A stretch of DNA of 64,000 nt from Nitrospira sp. (GTDB lineage: Bacteria; Nitrospirota; Nitrospiria; Nitrospirales; Nitrospiraceae), in assembly GCA_016788885.1 (NCBI GenBank), contig JAEURX010000016.1:1-64000 (forward strand), read 5' to 3'. The notes under the pieces were generated by a model. It was not told where the DNA came from. It saw nothing but the letters and a program-made list of their open reading frames with translations, and searched no databases. A program made the translations under genes and the position numbers. The stretch's first letter is position 1. The number at the start of each line of letters is the position of its first letter. Shown here one piece after another: positions 35,974-45,547 of the stretch.

Positions 35974-37110
35974 ATGATTCACATCGTCCATGTTATTTCC
36001 GATCTCGATGCGGGGGGTGCCGAGGTCATGCTTGCCAAACTGGTGAGAGGAATGGACGGCGCTCGATTCTCCAATACCGTGGTGTCTTTGACGGATGAAG
36101 GCCAGTTAGGTGAACAGATCAAATCGTCCGGAGTTGCCGTGCATACGCTAGGGATGAAGCGTGGGCGGCCGGATGTGTCGGCACTCCCAAAACTGCTTCG
36201 ACTCCTGAAAGTCATTCGTCCGACCATTGTGCAGAGTTGGCTCTATCATGCCGATCTGTTAAGCACCCTGGCTGTGAAACTGGCCGGCTCTCCAACCCTG
36301 ATCTGGAATGTGCGGTGTTCGGACATGGACCTGACGCGGTATTCAGCGCTGACGCAATGGACTCAAAAGATACTGGCTTGCTGCGCAAGCATTCCAGCTG
36401 TGGTGATCGCGAATAGCGAGGCTGGAAAACGACAGCACGAGCGGTTGGGGTACCGTCCACGGCGTTGGGTCCTCATTCCCAATGGGTTTGATACGGAGCA
36501 GTTTCGTCCTGATTCCTGCACGCGGCTATCTCTTCGACAGGAATGGCAAGTGCCGGGCGATGCAGTTATTATCGCACTCGTGGCCCGTGTCGATCCCATG
36601 AAGGACCACGAGACATTTCTCCATGCTGCGCAATTGGCGGCCCAGGTCAGACGAAATGTATATTTTGTCCTTGCGGGTAAGGACACGGAGAGGTTGACCT
36701 CCGCTGTCGTCGCCAAAGGTTTGGCAGCTCGGACTCGATTGTTGGGCTATTGCCGTCGCATGGAAGGTATATTCCCCGGTGTGGATGTGGTGTGCCTGAG
36801 TTCTGCATTCGGAGAGGGGTTCCCGAATGTCCTTGGGGAGGCGATGGCCTGCGGCATTCCGTGTGTGGCCACAGATGTGGGTGATGCTCGTGGCATTCTC
36901 GGTGAGACGGGACTCGTGGTGCCTGCTCGAGATGCTGTCGCGCTTGCCGGTGCCATAACGGACCTGATCGATCGAGGGCCTGAGTCGCGTGCAAAGCTCG
37001 GGCGCGCTGCACGCGCACGGATTGAAGCCGAATACTCCTTGCCACGTATCGTTGATCGGTATGCTGCCCTGTATGCCGATGTCCAATCCGGCAAATCCTC
37101 GGCCCATTAA
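35974..37110 (+). CDS. GT4 family glycosyltransferase
   Basis: 378 residues, GT-B. MIHIVHVISDLDAGGAEVML is the acceptor loop, VLIPNGFDTEQFRPD the interdomain link, ALVARVDPMKDHETFLHAAQ the donor-domain start and FGEGFPNVLGEAMACGIPCV the E-x7-E motif. Paralogue of the GT4 at 30208. First gene of the second glycan operon; followed 58 bases later by the second asparagine synthase gene. Confidence 0.88.
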   Translation: MIHIVHVISDLDAGGAEVMLAKLVRGMDGARFSNTVVSLTDEGQLGEQIKSSGVAVHTLGMKRGRPDVSALPKLLRLLKVIRPTIVQSWLYHADLLSTLAVKLAGSPTLIWNVRCSDMDLTRYSALTQWTQKILACCASIPAVVIANSEAGKRQHERLGYRPRRWVLIPNGFDTEQFRPDSCTRLSLRQEWQVPGDAVIIALVARVDPMKDHETFLHAAQLAAQVRRNVYFVLAGKDTERLTSAVVAKGLAARTRLLGYCRRMEGIFPGVDVVCLSSAFGEGFPNVLGEAMACGIPCVATDVGDARGILGETGLVVPARDAVALAGAITDLIDRGPESRAKLGRAARARIEAEYSLPRIVDRYAALYADVQSGKSSAH

Positions 37111-37168
37111 GGAGTGAGGCGGGTAGGGGCTCACGTTTCACTGTAATCAGACGGCGGTATACGAACGC

Positions 37169-39106
37169 ATGTGCGGAATTGCTGGCATCCTGGGATCATC
37201 TACCACCGAGATAGCATCGGGTGTTCGGAACATGGTGGCGGCGATCCGTTACCGCGGCCCTGACCATGCTGGACTTTGGTGCGACGAGGAGCAGGAAATT
37301 GGGCTCGGTCACGCACGGCTTTCCATCTTAGATGTCTCCCCTGAAGGACATCAGCCGATGGCCTCGACCAGCGGCCGCTACGTGATTTCCTATAACGGAG
37401 AAATCTACAACTTCTCTGAGTTGCGAGCTGAACTGGAACAGAGCGGCGTGACGTTTCGAGGCCATTCTGACACAGAAGTGATGCTCGCCCACTTTGAAAC
37501 GTGGGGCATTGAACAGGCGATAGGGCGTTTTGTGGGGATGTTTGCCTTTGCCGTGTGGGACAAGCACACGCGCACGCTCAGCCTGGGACGTGATCGTCTG
37601 GGGGAAAAGCCTCTGTACTATGGTTGGCAAGGACAGACCTTCCTCTTCGGATCGGAACTCAAAGCGCTCAGGGCGCACCCGGAATTCCGAGCCGACATAG
37701 ACCGCAATGCCGTGGCATTGTTTCTGCGGCATAATTACATTCCCACTCCGTATTCGATCTATCAGGGTATTTCCAAACTGTCGCCAGGCTGCGTTCTTAC
37801 GGTGTCGCTGTCACGGCGACATCCACAGATTGTGCCTTACTGGAGCGACAAACAGGCGATAGAAAGAGGGCGTGCCCATCCGTTTGAGGGGAACGATTCA
37901 GCGGCGATTTCCGAACTAGAAGGCTTGTTAACGACCACTATTGGCCAGCAGATGGTGGCCGATGTCCCTCTGGGTGCGTTCCTTTCCGGCGGGGTGGATT
38001 CATCAACCGTCGTGGCATTGATGCAAGCGCAATCGAGTCGGCCGGTCAAAACCTTCACCATCGGCTTCGACGAGGAAGGATATGATGAGGCTCCATACGC
38101 TCAGTCGGTAGCACGGCACTTGGGGACAGATCATATAGAACTGTATGTGCTGCCCAAAGAGGCCATGAACGTCATCCCGCGTTTACCGGCGCTCTACGAT
38201 GAGCCGTTTGCTGACTCGTCACAGATTCCGACCTTTTTAGTCAGCCAGCTGGCTCGTCGACACGTCACGGTCAGTCTTTCTGGCGATGGCGGTGATGAAT
38301 TATTTGGCGGGTACAATCGGTATTTTTGGGCGACGAATATCTGGCGCCGTATCGGATGGGCCCCCCAATCATTGCGTACGGCTTTGGCAGGTGCCCTGAC
38401 CGCTCTACCGCCTTCGGCATGGAATGGTATGTTCAGGAGCCTGTCACGAATTCTGCCGACAGGCTGGCGGTACGCCAATCCAGGGGACAAACTTCACAAA
38501 TTGGCCGATATGCTAGCGATGAGAACGCCAGAGGAAATCTATTTCGACTTGGTGTCGCACTGGAAAGCTCCAACGGACGTGGTGCGTGGTACGTATGAAC
38601 CCCCCACAATATTGACCGATCCGGCCCAATGGGTGAACCTGCCGGATTTTGAGCAACGCATGATGTACCTGGATCAGGTCACGTATCTTCCGGACGATAT
38701 CCTGACGAAGGTGGATCGTGCCGCGATGGGGGTCTCGCTGGAGACGCGCGTGCCGTTTTTGGATCATCGGGTGTTGGAGTTTGCCTGGTCGCTCCCGTTA
38801 TCGATGAAGATTCGTCATGGCCAAGGTAAATGGCTTTTGCGCCAAGTGCTTTATCGTCATGTTCCGAAAGCACTCATTGAGCGTCCCAAGATGGGGTTTG
38901 GTGTTCCCCTCGACAAATGGCTTCGTGGACCATTAAAGGGGTGGGCAGAGGAGTTGCTGGGTGAGGCACGGCTGCAGCGTGAAGGCTATTTCGATTCTCG
39001 CCCCATTCGGTCGAAATGGGCAGACCATTTGAGCGGCGAGCGGAACTGGTCGTATTACCTGTGGGATGTACTCATGTTTCAGGCGTGGTTAGAAGCCAAT
39101 TCATGA
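37169..39106 (+). CDS. asnB: Asparagine synthase (glutamine-hydrolysing) family amidotransferase, copy 2
   Basis: 645 residues with both halves intact: MCGIAGILGSS (Cys2 nucleophile), RYRGPDHAGLW, SYNGEIYNFSELRAELEQSG in the glutaminase; GAFLSGGVDSSTVVALMQAQ (PP-loop) and SLSGDGGDELFGGYNRYFW in the synthetase; KVDRAAMGVSLETRVPFLDH near the C-terminus. Closer to canonical AsnB than copy 1 (19731). It overlaps the following GT4 gene (ATGA), so it is expressed with a glycan operon and may amidate a sugar acid; true asparagine synthesis cannot be excluded. Confidence 0.86.
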   Translation: MCGIAGILGSSTTEIASGVRNMVAAIRYRGPDHAGLWCDEEQEIGLGHARLSILDVSPEGHQPMASTSGRYVISYNGEIYNFSELRAELEQSGVTFRGHSDTEVMLAHFETWGIEQAIGRFVGMFAFAVWDKHTRTLSLGRDRLGEKPLYYGWQGQTFLFGSELKALRAHPEFRADIDRNAVALFLRHNYIPTPYSIYQGISKLSPGCVLTVSLSRRHPQIVPYWSDKQAIERGRAHPFEGNDSAAISELEGLLTTTIGQQMVADVPLGAFLSGGVDSSTVVALMQAQSSRPVKTFTIGFDEEGYDEAPYAQSVARHLGTDHIELYVLPKEAMNVIPRLPALYDEPFADSSQIPTFLVSQLARRHVTVSLSGDGGDELFGGYNRYFWATNIWRRIGWAPQSLRTALAGALTALPPSAWNGMFRSLSRILPTGWRYANPGDKLHKLADMLAMRTPEEIYFDLVSHWKAPTDVVRGTYEPPTILTDPAQWVNLPDFEQRMMYLDQVTYLPDDILTKVDRAAMGVSLETRVPFLDHRVLEFAWSLPLSMKIRHGQGKWLLRQVLYRHVPKALIERPKMGFGVPLDKWLRGPLKGWAEELLGEARLQREGYFDSRPIRSKWADHLSGERNWSYYLWDVLMFQAWLEANS

Positions 39107-40221
39107 GGTTGCCCAAGCTACTGTTTGTCGTCACAGAGGACTGGTATTTCGTCTCCCATCGGCTCCCGCTCGCCGTTGCGGCGCAGCGGGCTGGCTTCGA
39201 CGTGGCAGTGGCCACGCGCGTGGGTGGCTGTGGCGAGACGATTCGTGCGGCAGGACTTCGTCTGATTCCGTTCAACCTTTCTCGTAGCCGCGGCAATCCC
39301 CTGCAAGAAATTGCAATGCTCGTGCGGCTGTATCGGCGTGAACGGCCGCAGATCGTGCACCACGTGGCACTCAAACCCGTGATGTATGGCGTGCTCGCCT
39401 CCAAGCTTACCGGTGTTCCCCATGTGGTCAATGCCGTGGCCGGGTTGGGCTGGTTATTCACGTCGAGTGGACTCGCGGCCCACACTCTGCGTCCGGTGAT
39501 TTGCTGGCTGCTGGCGTGGTTACTTGGTGCGACGCAGAGCCGGACTATCGTACAGAACCCAGACGACTTCCGTCTCCTGGCCGCGGAGGGAGTGCCGGAG
39601 GATCGTCTGCGTCTGATCCGCGGCGCAGGGGTGAATACGGAGGTTTTCACTCCCGCTCTCGCATTACCACCGGAACCTGTGACGGTGTTGTTCTCGGCGC
39701 GGATGTTGCTGGACAAGGGGGTCGGTGAATTTGTCGAAGCCGCACGTGTGTTGACGCAGGCAGGGGTAACAGCTCGCTTCGTATTGGTGGGCGATCCTGA
39801 TCCCGGGAATCCGGCTTCAGTGTCTGCGGCGGCCTTGCGTGCCTGGCATGGAGAGAATGGCGTCGAGTGGTGGGGCCGGTGCGACAATATGCCGGATGTG
39901 TTCCACACAGCACACATCGCATGCCTGCCGTCTTATCGGGAAGGCCTCCCGAAGGCGTTGTTGGAGGCGGCGGCCTGCGGTCTGCCGATCGTCACCACTG
40001 ATGTGCCTGGATGCCGGGAAATTGTGCGTGATGGAATGAATGGCTTTCTGGTGCCGGTGCGAGACGCGCAAGCACTCGCTGCCGCCCTTCGCCGCTTAAT
40101 TGAACACAGCGCGCTCCGCAGAGAAATGGGGCGGCGCGCACGTGAAATTGTTCTGGCGGAGTTTTCGCAAGAGCGGGTCATTCAGGAAACCCTCTCGGTC
40201 TATCAGGAACTGGCCCAGTGA
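39103..40221 (+). CDS. GT4 family glycosyltransferase
   Basis: About 372 residues of the WbpT/PglA-like subgroup: KLLFVVTEDWYFVSHRLPLA, then VHHVALKPVMYGVLASKLTG and NAVAGLGWLFTS are typical of enzymes following an initiating HexNAc transferase. The donor domain has FSARMLLDKGVGEFVEAARV and SYREGLPKALLEAAACGLPI (E-x7-E). ATG 39103 overlaps the asnB stop; the longer frame from 39016 runs inside asnB. Likely adds the second sugar onto the lipid-linked HexNAc made by the WbpL homologue at 41198. Confidence 0.87.
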   Translation: MRLPKLLFVVTEDWYFVSHRLPLAVAAQRAGFDVAVATRVGGCGETIRAAGLRLIPFNLSRSRGNPLQEIAMLVRLYRRERPQIVHHVALKPVMYGVLASKLTGVPHVVNAVAGLGWLFTSSGLAAHTLRPVICWLLAWLLGATQSRTIVQNPDDFRLLAAEGVPEDRLRLIRGAGVNTEVFTPALALPPEPVTVLFSARMLLDKGVGEFVEAARVLTQAGVTARFVLVGDPDPGNPASVSAAALRAWHGENGVEWWGRCDNMPDVFHTAHIACLPSYREGLPKALLEAAACGLPIVTTDVPGCREIVRDGMNGFLVPVRDAQALAAALRRLIEHSALRREMGRRAREIVLAEFSQERVIQETLSVYQELAQ

Positions 40222-41168
40222 AAGTATTGGTGACCGGCGCCTCCGGCTTTGTTGGTACTGCCACGTGCAGTCGACTTGTGATGCAGGGCATGGATGTTCT
40301 TGGCGTAGGACGGGACGTGCCTGCCAAACCAGTGCAAGAGGTGGAATACCGCCTTGTCGGAGAACTCGGACCCACTACCGACTGGCGCGGGGTGCTGGTC
40401 GGAGTGGATACTATCGTGCACTGCGCCGCGCGCGTGCATGTGATGCGGGAAACGGTTGCTGACCCGGCGACTGCGTTTCACACGGCCAATGTTCTCGGCA
40501 CGCTACAACTTGCCCGACAAGCGGCCGCGCAAGGCGTCAGACGATTTGTGTTTTTGAGTTCGGTGAAGGTGCATGGTGAGGGCGGGTTGAATGCGTATCG
40601 CGAAACCGATGTGCCGGCGCCTCGAGACGCCTATGGAGTCAGTAAGTATGAGGCGGAGGTTGGATTGCGAGAGATAGCGACAGACGCGGGGATTGAGCTG
40701 GTGGTTGTGCGACCGCCACTCGTGTACGGCCCAGGCGTCAAAGCGAATTTCCGGTTGTTGATGCAGGCATTGTCCCGTGGTATTCCCTTGCCGCTGGGAG
40801 CCATTCACAACCTTCGCAGTTTGGTCGGGCTGGGCAATCTTGTCGATCTGATCGCCACGTGCATCGAGCATCCGAGAGCAGCCAATGAAACGTTTTTGGT
40901 CAGTGACGGTGAGGATCTTTCCACGACGGGGTTGATTCACCGTCTCGCTGTGGCCATGGACCGTCCGGCGCGCTTAGTGTCCGTCCCAGGAACGCTGCTT
41001 ACGCTCGGATTGAACGTGTTGGGGAAAGGGGATCTGGCTCGGCGTCTCTGTGGCACCTTGCTGGTGGATATCAATAAGGCTCGACGATTGCTCGGCTGGG
41101 TTCCTCCGATACGCGTGGATGAGGGGTTGCGCGAAACGGCGGAATATTACCTCCGTCATCAGTGTTGA
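40218..41168 (+). CDS. WbpV-like NAD-dependent epimerase/4-keto reductase
   Basis: 316-residue extended SDR. KVLVTGASGFVGTATCSRLV binds NAD(P); FLSSVKVHGEGG and YGVSKYEAEVGL contain the Ser and YxxxK catalytic residues; RPPLVYGPGVKANFRLLMQA is characteristic of the WbpV/WbiG subgroup, which reduces UDP-4-keto-6-deoxy-HexNAc to UDP-QuiNAc or UDP-FucNAc. It is immediately upstream of a WbpL-like initiating transferase, the classic order, and a WbpM-like dehydratase follows at 43.6 kb. Overlaps the preceding GT4 by 4 bases. Confidence 0.87.
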   Translation: MKVLVTGASGFVGTATCSRLVMQGMDVLGVGRDVPAKPVQEVEYRLVGELGPTTDWRGVLVGVDTIVHCAARVHVMRETVADPATAFHTANVLGTLQLARQAAAQGVRRFVFLSSVKVHGEGGLNAYRETDVPAPRDAYGVSKYEAEVGLREIATDAGIELVVVRPPLVYGPGVKANFRLLMQALSRGIPLPLGAIHNLRSLVGLGNLVDLIATCIEHPRAANETFLVSDGEDLSTTGLIHRLAVAMDRPARLVSVPGTLLTLGLNVLGKGDLARRLCGTLLVDINKARRLLGWVPPIRVDEGLRETAEYYLRHQC

Positions 41169-41197
41169 TCCAGGGCTGATCGGAAAGGGAGCGGGAT

Positions 41198-42277
41198 TTG
41201 GCGCTGTTCGCGTTCGGTAGTCTGGTGTTTTTCCTGACGTGGTGGGCGACAGGCCGACTGTGTACGCCTGGCTCTCGGTTGTCTCTCCTGGATTATCCGA
41301 ATGCGAGATCGTTGCACGAAGTTCCTACGCCTCGGACAGGTGGGCTGGCGATCGTTGCTAGCGTGACGTTCGTCGTTGTGCTCGCGGCGCTCTGTGAGGT
41401 TCCTGCGAAAGAGTGGTGGTTGGGCGGAGGAGCAACGTTGTCGACACCGGGGCCTTGGATTCAAGGTATGGCCCTGCTTCTTGCGCTGGTGTCATTCTGG
41501 GACGATCGTGGCGGATTACCCGTGACGTTGCGATTGGGTATCCAGTTGGTCGCTGTAGCGGCGTTGGTCAGCGTGACCGGCATGACATTGTCGTCCATCG
41601 ATCTGCCGTCAGTCGGAGCGGTTGGATTGGGAATCGCTGCGGTTCCAGTGACGGTGTTGTTTGTCCTGTGGATGACGAATCTGTACAATTTTATGGATGG
41701 AATGGACGGGTTTGCCGGTGGAATGACGGTGATAGGGTTCGGTGCGATTGCCTACTTTGCGTGGAAGGGGCAGCACGCGTTCATTTTCACGCTGTCACTT
41801 GTTATTTCAATGGGCGCAGCTGGATTTCTGCTCTATAATCTGCCGCCTGCCCGTATTTTTATGGGCGATGTTGGCAGTATACCGCTTGGGTTTCTGAGTG
41901 GTGCACTGATCGTGTTAGGTGTGCACGACGGTGTGTTTGATATCTGGATCCCACTGCTGGTGTTTTCGCCGTTTGTACTGGATGCAACGGTGACGGTGCT
42001 GAGACGGGTGTTCCGTGGAGAGAGAATCTGGGAAGCTCATCGAACACACTATTACCAACGGCTTGTTCTCTACGGATGGGGGCATCGGAAGACCCTGGGA
42101 GTGGAATACGCGTTGATGGTGCTGTGCGTGGTCGCTGCGCTCCTGTACCAGTCGATGACGGATACAGGGCGTGTAGCGCTCTTGGCAATCTGGCTGCTCG
42201 GGTTTGCCGGGTTAGCCGTGGGAGTTGGTTTGATGGAGCGGCGGGCAATGCGGCAGGGATGTACGAATGAGGGATGA
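41198..42277 (+). CDS. WbpL/WecA-like undecaprenyl-phosphate HexNAc-1-P transferase
   Basis: 359 residues, about ten or eleven membrane helices. Starts the glycan on undecaprenyl phosphate. ARSLHEVPTPRTGGLAI, TNLYNFMDGMDGFAGGM (the DGxDG Mg site), FMGDVGSIPLGFLSG (GDxGS) and AHRTHYYQRLVLYGWGHR are the PNPT family landmarks. TTG 41198 follows AAGGGAG at 41185-41191. With WbpV and WbpM homologues around it, the donor is most likely UDP-QuiNAc or UDP-FucNAc. Its end overlaps the ligase gene by 11 bases. Confidence 0.9.
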   Translation: MALFAFGSLVFFLTWWATGRLCTPGSRLSLLDYPNARSLHEVPTPRTGGLAIVASVTFVVVLAALCEVPAKEWWLGGGATLSTPGPWIQGMALLLALVSFWDDRGGLPVTLRLGIQLVAVAALVSVTGMTLSSIDLPSVGAVGLGIAAVPVTVLFVLWMTNLYNFMDGMDGFAGGMTVIGFGAIAYFAWKGQHAFIFTLSLVISMGAAGFLLYNLPPARIFMGDVGSIPLGFLSGALIVLGVHDGVFDIWIPLLVFSPFVLDATVTVLRRVFRGERIWEAHRTHYYQRLVLYGWGHRKTLGVEYALMVLCVVAALLYQSMTDTGRVALLAIWLLGFAGLAVGVGLMERRAMRQGCTNEG

Positions 42278-43595
42278 CCGGATTCCTGCGTTCCTAGCAT
42301 CCCAGGGAACTACACCCGCAAGGACTCTGGAGTTGATCATCCGGGGACTGCTGTACCTCTATATTTTTTCCCTCCCGTTTCAGCGACTGTTGGTGCTCGA
42401 ACGCAATATTTTCTTGGCCCTCCTCGTCCTGCTTCCGCTTTGGTGTCTCGTCTCCCGTCGCCATTTCTTTCTTGCGACATCAATCGATCTGCCGTTGATG
42501 ATGTTTGTTGCGTGGGTAGGGTTCACGCTGCTCTTTGCGGTCTATCCTGACTATAGTCGAAAGGAGTTTGGCAAGCTTTTGCAGCAAGTCGTGATTTTTT
42601 ACGCGGTGGTCTATTTTTTGCGCGCGCGTCCAGCCCGCGTCAGTCTGCTCTATCTTCTGCTCGGTAGCGCGGTGGTGGTCAGCGTCTATGGCATTTCGCA
42701 GTTTGATCTGCATGATGGCCAAGCCACTAAGTCTTTTTTCCCCTCCGAAGTTTGGCTGACGACGTATCTCGTGCTTATGGGCCCATTCTTCATGGCATTC
42801 GCCTATCTTCAGCGCCCTGGCTGGTTACGTTGGGGGTTCGCATGGGCGAGTCTCCTATCCGCGATGTGTCTATTGATGACGCGATCTCGCGCTGGGTTAT
42901 TATCGTTGTTCATTGAGCTGTGGGTCATGGCCTGGTTACTCAAACGTCGTAGTGCCTTCGCGATTGCCGGGGGAGTGACGGCTATGATCTTGGTGGTGGC
43001 GCTGTTGCTGGTGAAAGTTGATACTGATCCGCAAGGCCACGCGCACCTGACCTTGCACGATGGGAGTCCTGTTCGGACGGACGTGGATTCCGTTGTTCAT
43101 CGCTTCGATATTTGGGCCTTTTCGGTTGCGAAGATTCAAGAGCATTGGCTCGTTGGAATAGGCTACGGCAAGGACAACTACAAACTGGTATACGGAAACG
43201 AATCAGAGGAGGTGCTGCCGGGGCATCATTCTGTCAAAGAAGCCGGCGTCCACAACCTCTTCCTCGCATTGGCGCTCCACGTTGGCCTTCCTGGCATGAT
43301 GTTGTATCTTTGGTTGATGGGGCGACTGATCCGTCGCCTGACCCAGGAGTTATCCAAGGCGGAGGACGTCACCGCGCGAGCGATTTTGCTCGGAACGACG
43401 GTTGGGGTGATCGGTCTTGGCGTGCGATTGATGTTTGATCAGATGCTCGTCGGTACGCTCGCAGTCCAGTTTTGGGTGGTGATCGCCATTGCTGTGTTGC
43501 ATTTCCATTCTCATCGCCAGGTTGACATTGGGGACGAACTGCCTGTCGGACCGTGGCCGCAACCTTTAGCGGGTACACGGCCGACTTCCGCCTAA
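42267..43595 (+). CDS. O-antigen ligase/polymerase (Wzy_C domain) membrane protein
   Basis: 442 residues with about eleven or twelve helices. LLMTRSRAGLLSLFIELWVM (conserved Arg) and the large periplasmic loop with FDIWAFSVAKIQEHWLVGIG followed by GHHSVKEAGVHNLFLALALH are typical Wzy_C/WaaL features; the His in the loop is thought to be catalytic. It either polymerises repeat units or ligates them to lipid A-core. No other Wzy candidate is obvious here. ATG 42267 lies inside the end of the previous gene. Confidence 0.88.
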   Translation: MRDDRIPAFLASQGTTPARTLELIIRGLLYLYIFSLPFQRLLVLERNIFLALLVLLPLWCLVSRRHFFLATSIDLPLMMFVAWVGFTLLFAVYPDYSRKEFGKLLQQVVIFYAVVYFLRARPARVSLLYLLLGSAVVVSVYGISQFDLHDGQATKSFFPSEVWLTTYLVLMGPFFMAFAYLQRPGWLRWGFAWASLLSAMCLLMTRSRAGLLSLFIELWVMAWLLKRRSAFAIAGGVTAMILVVALLLVKVDTDPQGHAHLTLHDGSPVRTDVDSVVHRFDIWAFSVAKIQEHWLVGIGYGKDNYKLVYGNESEEVLPGHHSVKEAGVHNLFLALALHVGLPGMMLYLWLMGRLIRRLTQELSKAEDVTARAILLGTTVGVIGLGVRLMFDQMLVGTLAVQFWVVIAIAVLHFHSHRQVDIGDELPVGPWPQPLAGTRPTSA

Positions 43596-43651
43596 AGGCG
43601 CAAGAGCAAAGAGCCTCGTGGTGCCATGACGCAACCGTGTGTGAAACGAAG

Positions 43652-45547
43652 ATGAAGCAGATCGCTGTTCGAATCTTTCAAAAAATCTCGACGCGGTTTG
43701 GGCAAGTCCTGCTTGCCTATCGCGCTGCGTTGGTGATGGGTGTGCAGGCGGGATTGATTGTAGCCGCTAACTTTACGGCATTTGCGTTTCGGTTCGACGG
43801 GCAGATTCCTGCGCTCTATGCGGAGGCCATGCGTCGAGGAATGCCGTTCGTCTGTGGTGTGTACCTCACAGGCCTCTGGGCGTTTGGGATTCATCGAGGG
43901 TTGTGGCGTTACGTTGGCCTGCACGATCTCGGGAGAATTTTGTGGGCGTGTGTGGCAAGTACTGCGGCGATTTTTGTCCTGGTGCATCCAATTCTGGGTT
44001 GGGTGGAATACCCACGGTCTGTCATCTTGGGGACCGGATTGTTGGCCGGTCTGTATGTGGCGGGTATTCGACTGCTCGTACGTTGGTTTCGGGAGTGGCT
44101 TCAGATTGTCGGACCGACGGCTCGTCGCGTGCTGATTGTCGGAGCTGGCAATGCGGGGGAGCTTCTCGTTCGCAACATGCAAATGGATCCTTCGTACAAT
44201 TATCGGCCAGTGGCGTTTGTGGATGATGCTCCGGTGAAGCAACGGGCGAAGATCCACGGCATTCCCGTAGCGGGAAGCATTGATGATATCCGGCGCATTG
44301 CCGACCGCTTTGAAGTGCATGAGATCCTGGTGGCCATTCCCTCGGCTTCGCTGGCGCTCAAACAGCGGATCCTTGCCGCGGTAGAGGGCGCAACGGTCCC
44401 AATCAAGATTCTCCCCAGTGTCAAACAGCTCTTGGAAGATCCGACCTTGCTGCAGCAAGTCCGGCCGATGAGCCTGGTCGATCTGCTCCAGCGGGAGCCG
44501 ATTCAGACAGATCAACAGGAGCTGCATCCGCTGATTGAAGGAAAAACGGTGTTGGTGACCGGTGCGGGAGGATCGATCGGATCCGAGTTATGTCGACAGA
44601 TTGCCCAGTATCGACCAGGGACGTTAGTGCTGTTTGAGCGGTATGAAAATGCGTTGCATGGGTTGTTGTTGGAATTGCAGGCCGCATTTCCCACGATGGC
44701 GATTCTGCCGATCGTCGCGGATATCACGATGCCTGAGCGGGTGGCGGAAGTGTTTCGGCAGACGGGACCGGATATCGTGTTTCATGCGGCTGCGCACAAA
44801 CATGTTCCTTTGATGGAGCTCCATCCCAAGGAGGCCGTACGAAACAATGTCTGGGGCACGCATGTGGTGGCTGAAGCGGCCTTGGCGTCGGGGGTGAGTC
44901 GATTTGTGTTGATCTCCACAGATAAGGCCGTCAATCCGTCTAGCGTGATGGGGGCTACCAAGCGGATTGCCGAGCATTTGATTCAACGAATTAGCCAGCG
45001 AGGGCCCACACGATTTACAGCGGTTCGGTTTGGAAATGTGCTTGGAAGTAATGGCAGCGTCGTGCCCTTGTTCGCCGAGCAAATTAAAAAAGGTGGTCCG
45101 GTGACCGTGACCAGCCCCGAGATTAAACGGTTTTTTATGACGATTCCTGAAGCTGTCCAACTCGTCTTGCAAGCCAGTGTGATGGGGCAAGGGGGCGAAG
45201 TCTTCGTTCTAGATATGGGAGAACAGATTAAGATCGCGGATCTGGCGAGAAATATGATCGTGCTGTCCGGTCTCGTGCCAGGGAAAGATATTGCGATCGA
45301 ATATACCGGGTTGCGAGTTGGGGAAAAGTTGTACGAGGAGCTGTTTGAAGAGAGCGAACAGGTCCTGGCGACTTCCCATCCAAAGATCAATCGAGCTGTC
45401 GGTGAACCGCTGCAGGTGGACGATTGCGAACGATGGCTCGAAGCCTTACACCTGAAGTTGCTGGAGTGCGAGGATGAGGAGTTGCTGCAAGATCTCAAAC
45501 GTATTGTGCCTACGTTTCTGCCCGCCTCTCCGCAACGGGTGTCCTAG
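43652..45547 (+). CDS. WbpM/CapD-like nucleotide-sugar 4,6-dehydratase (membrane)
   Basis: About 631 residues: four N-terminal membrane helices, a CoA-binding-like Rossmann domain (RRVLIVGAGNAGELLVRNMQ) and a C-terminal SDR domain. VLVTGAGGSIGSELCRQIAQ binds the cofactor; STDKAVNPSSVMGATKRIAE has Met where most SDRs have Tyr, the SMK triad known for WbpM. Converts UDP-GlcNAc to UDP-4-keto-6-deoxy-HexNAc for the WbpV homologue. Start ATG 43652 is preferred over the frame from 43553, which lies inside the ligase gene. Last gene of the operon. Confidence 0.9.
   Translation: MKQIAVRIFQKISTRFGQVLLAYRAALVMGVQAGLIVAANFTAFAFRFDGQIPALYAEAMRRGMPFVCGVYLTGLWAFGIHRGLWRYVGLHDLGRILWACVASTAAIFVLVHPILGWVEYPRSVILGTGLLAGLYVAGIRLLVRWFREWLQIVGPTARRVLIVGAGNAGELLVRNMQMDPSYNYRPVAFVDDAPVKQRAKIHGIPVAGSIDDIRRIADRFEVHEILVAIPSASLALKQRILAAVEGATVPIKILPSVKQLLEDPTLLQQVRPMSLVDLLQREPIQTDQQELHPLIEGKTVLVTGAGGSIGSELCRQIAQYRPGTLVLFERYENALHGLLLELQAAFPTMAILPIVADITMPERVAEVFRQTGPDIVFHAAAHKHVPLMELHPKEAVRNNVWGTHVVAEAALASGVSRFVLISTDKAVNPSSVMGATKRIAEHLIQRISQRGPTRFTAVRFGNVLGSNGSVVPLFAEQIKKGGPVTVTSPEIKRFFMTIPEAVQLVLQASVMGQGGEVFVLDMGEQIKIADLARNMIVLSGLVPGKDIAIEYTGLRVGEKLYEELFEESEQVLATSHPKINRAVGEPLQVDDCERWLEALHLKLLECEDEELLQDLKRIVPTFLPASPQRVS

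Noticed and set aside
43592-44527. 311-codon minus-strand frame
   Set aside because: Antisense to the WbpM-like gene with low-complexity composition; not a gene.
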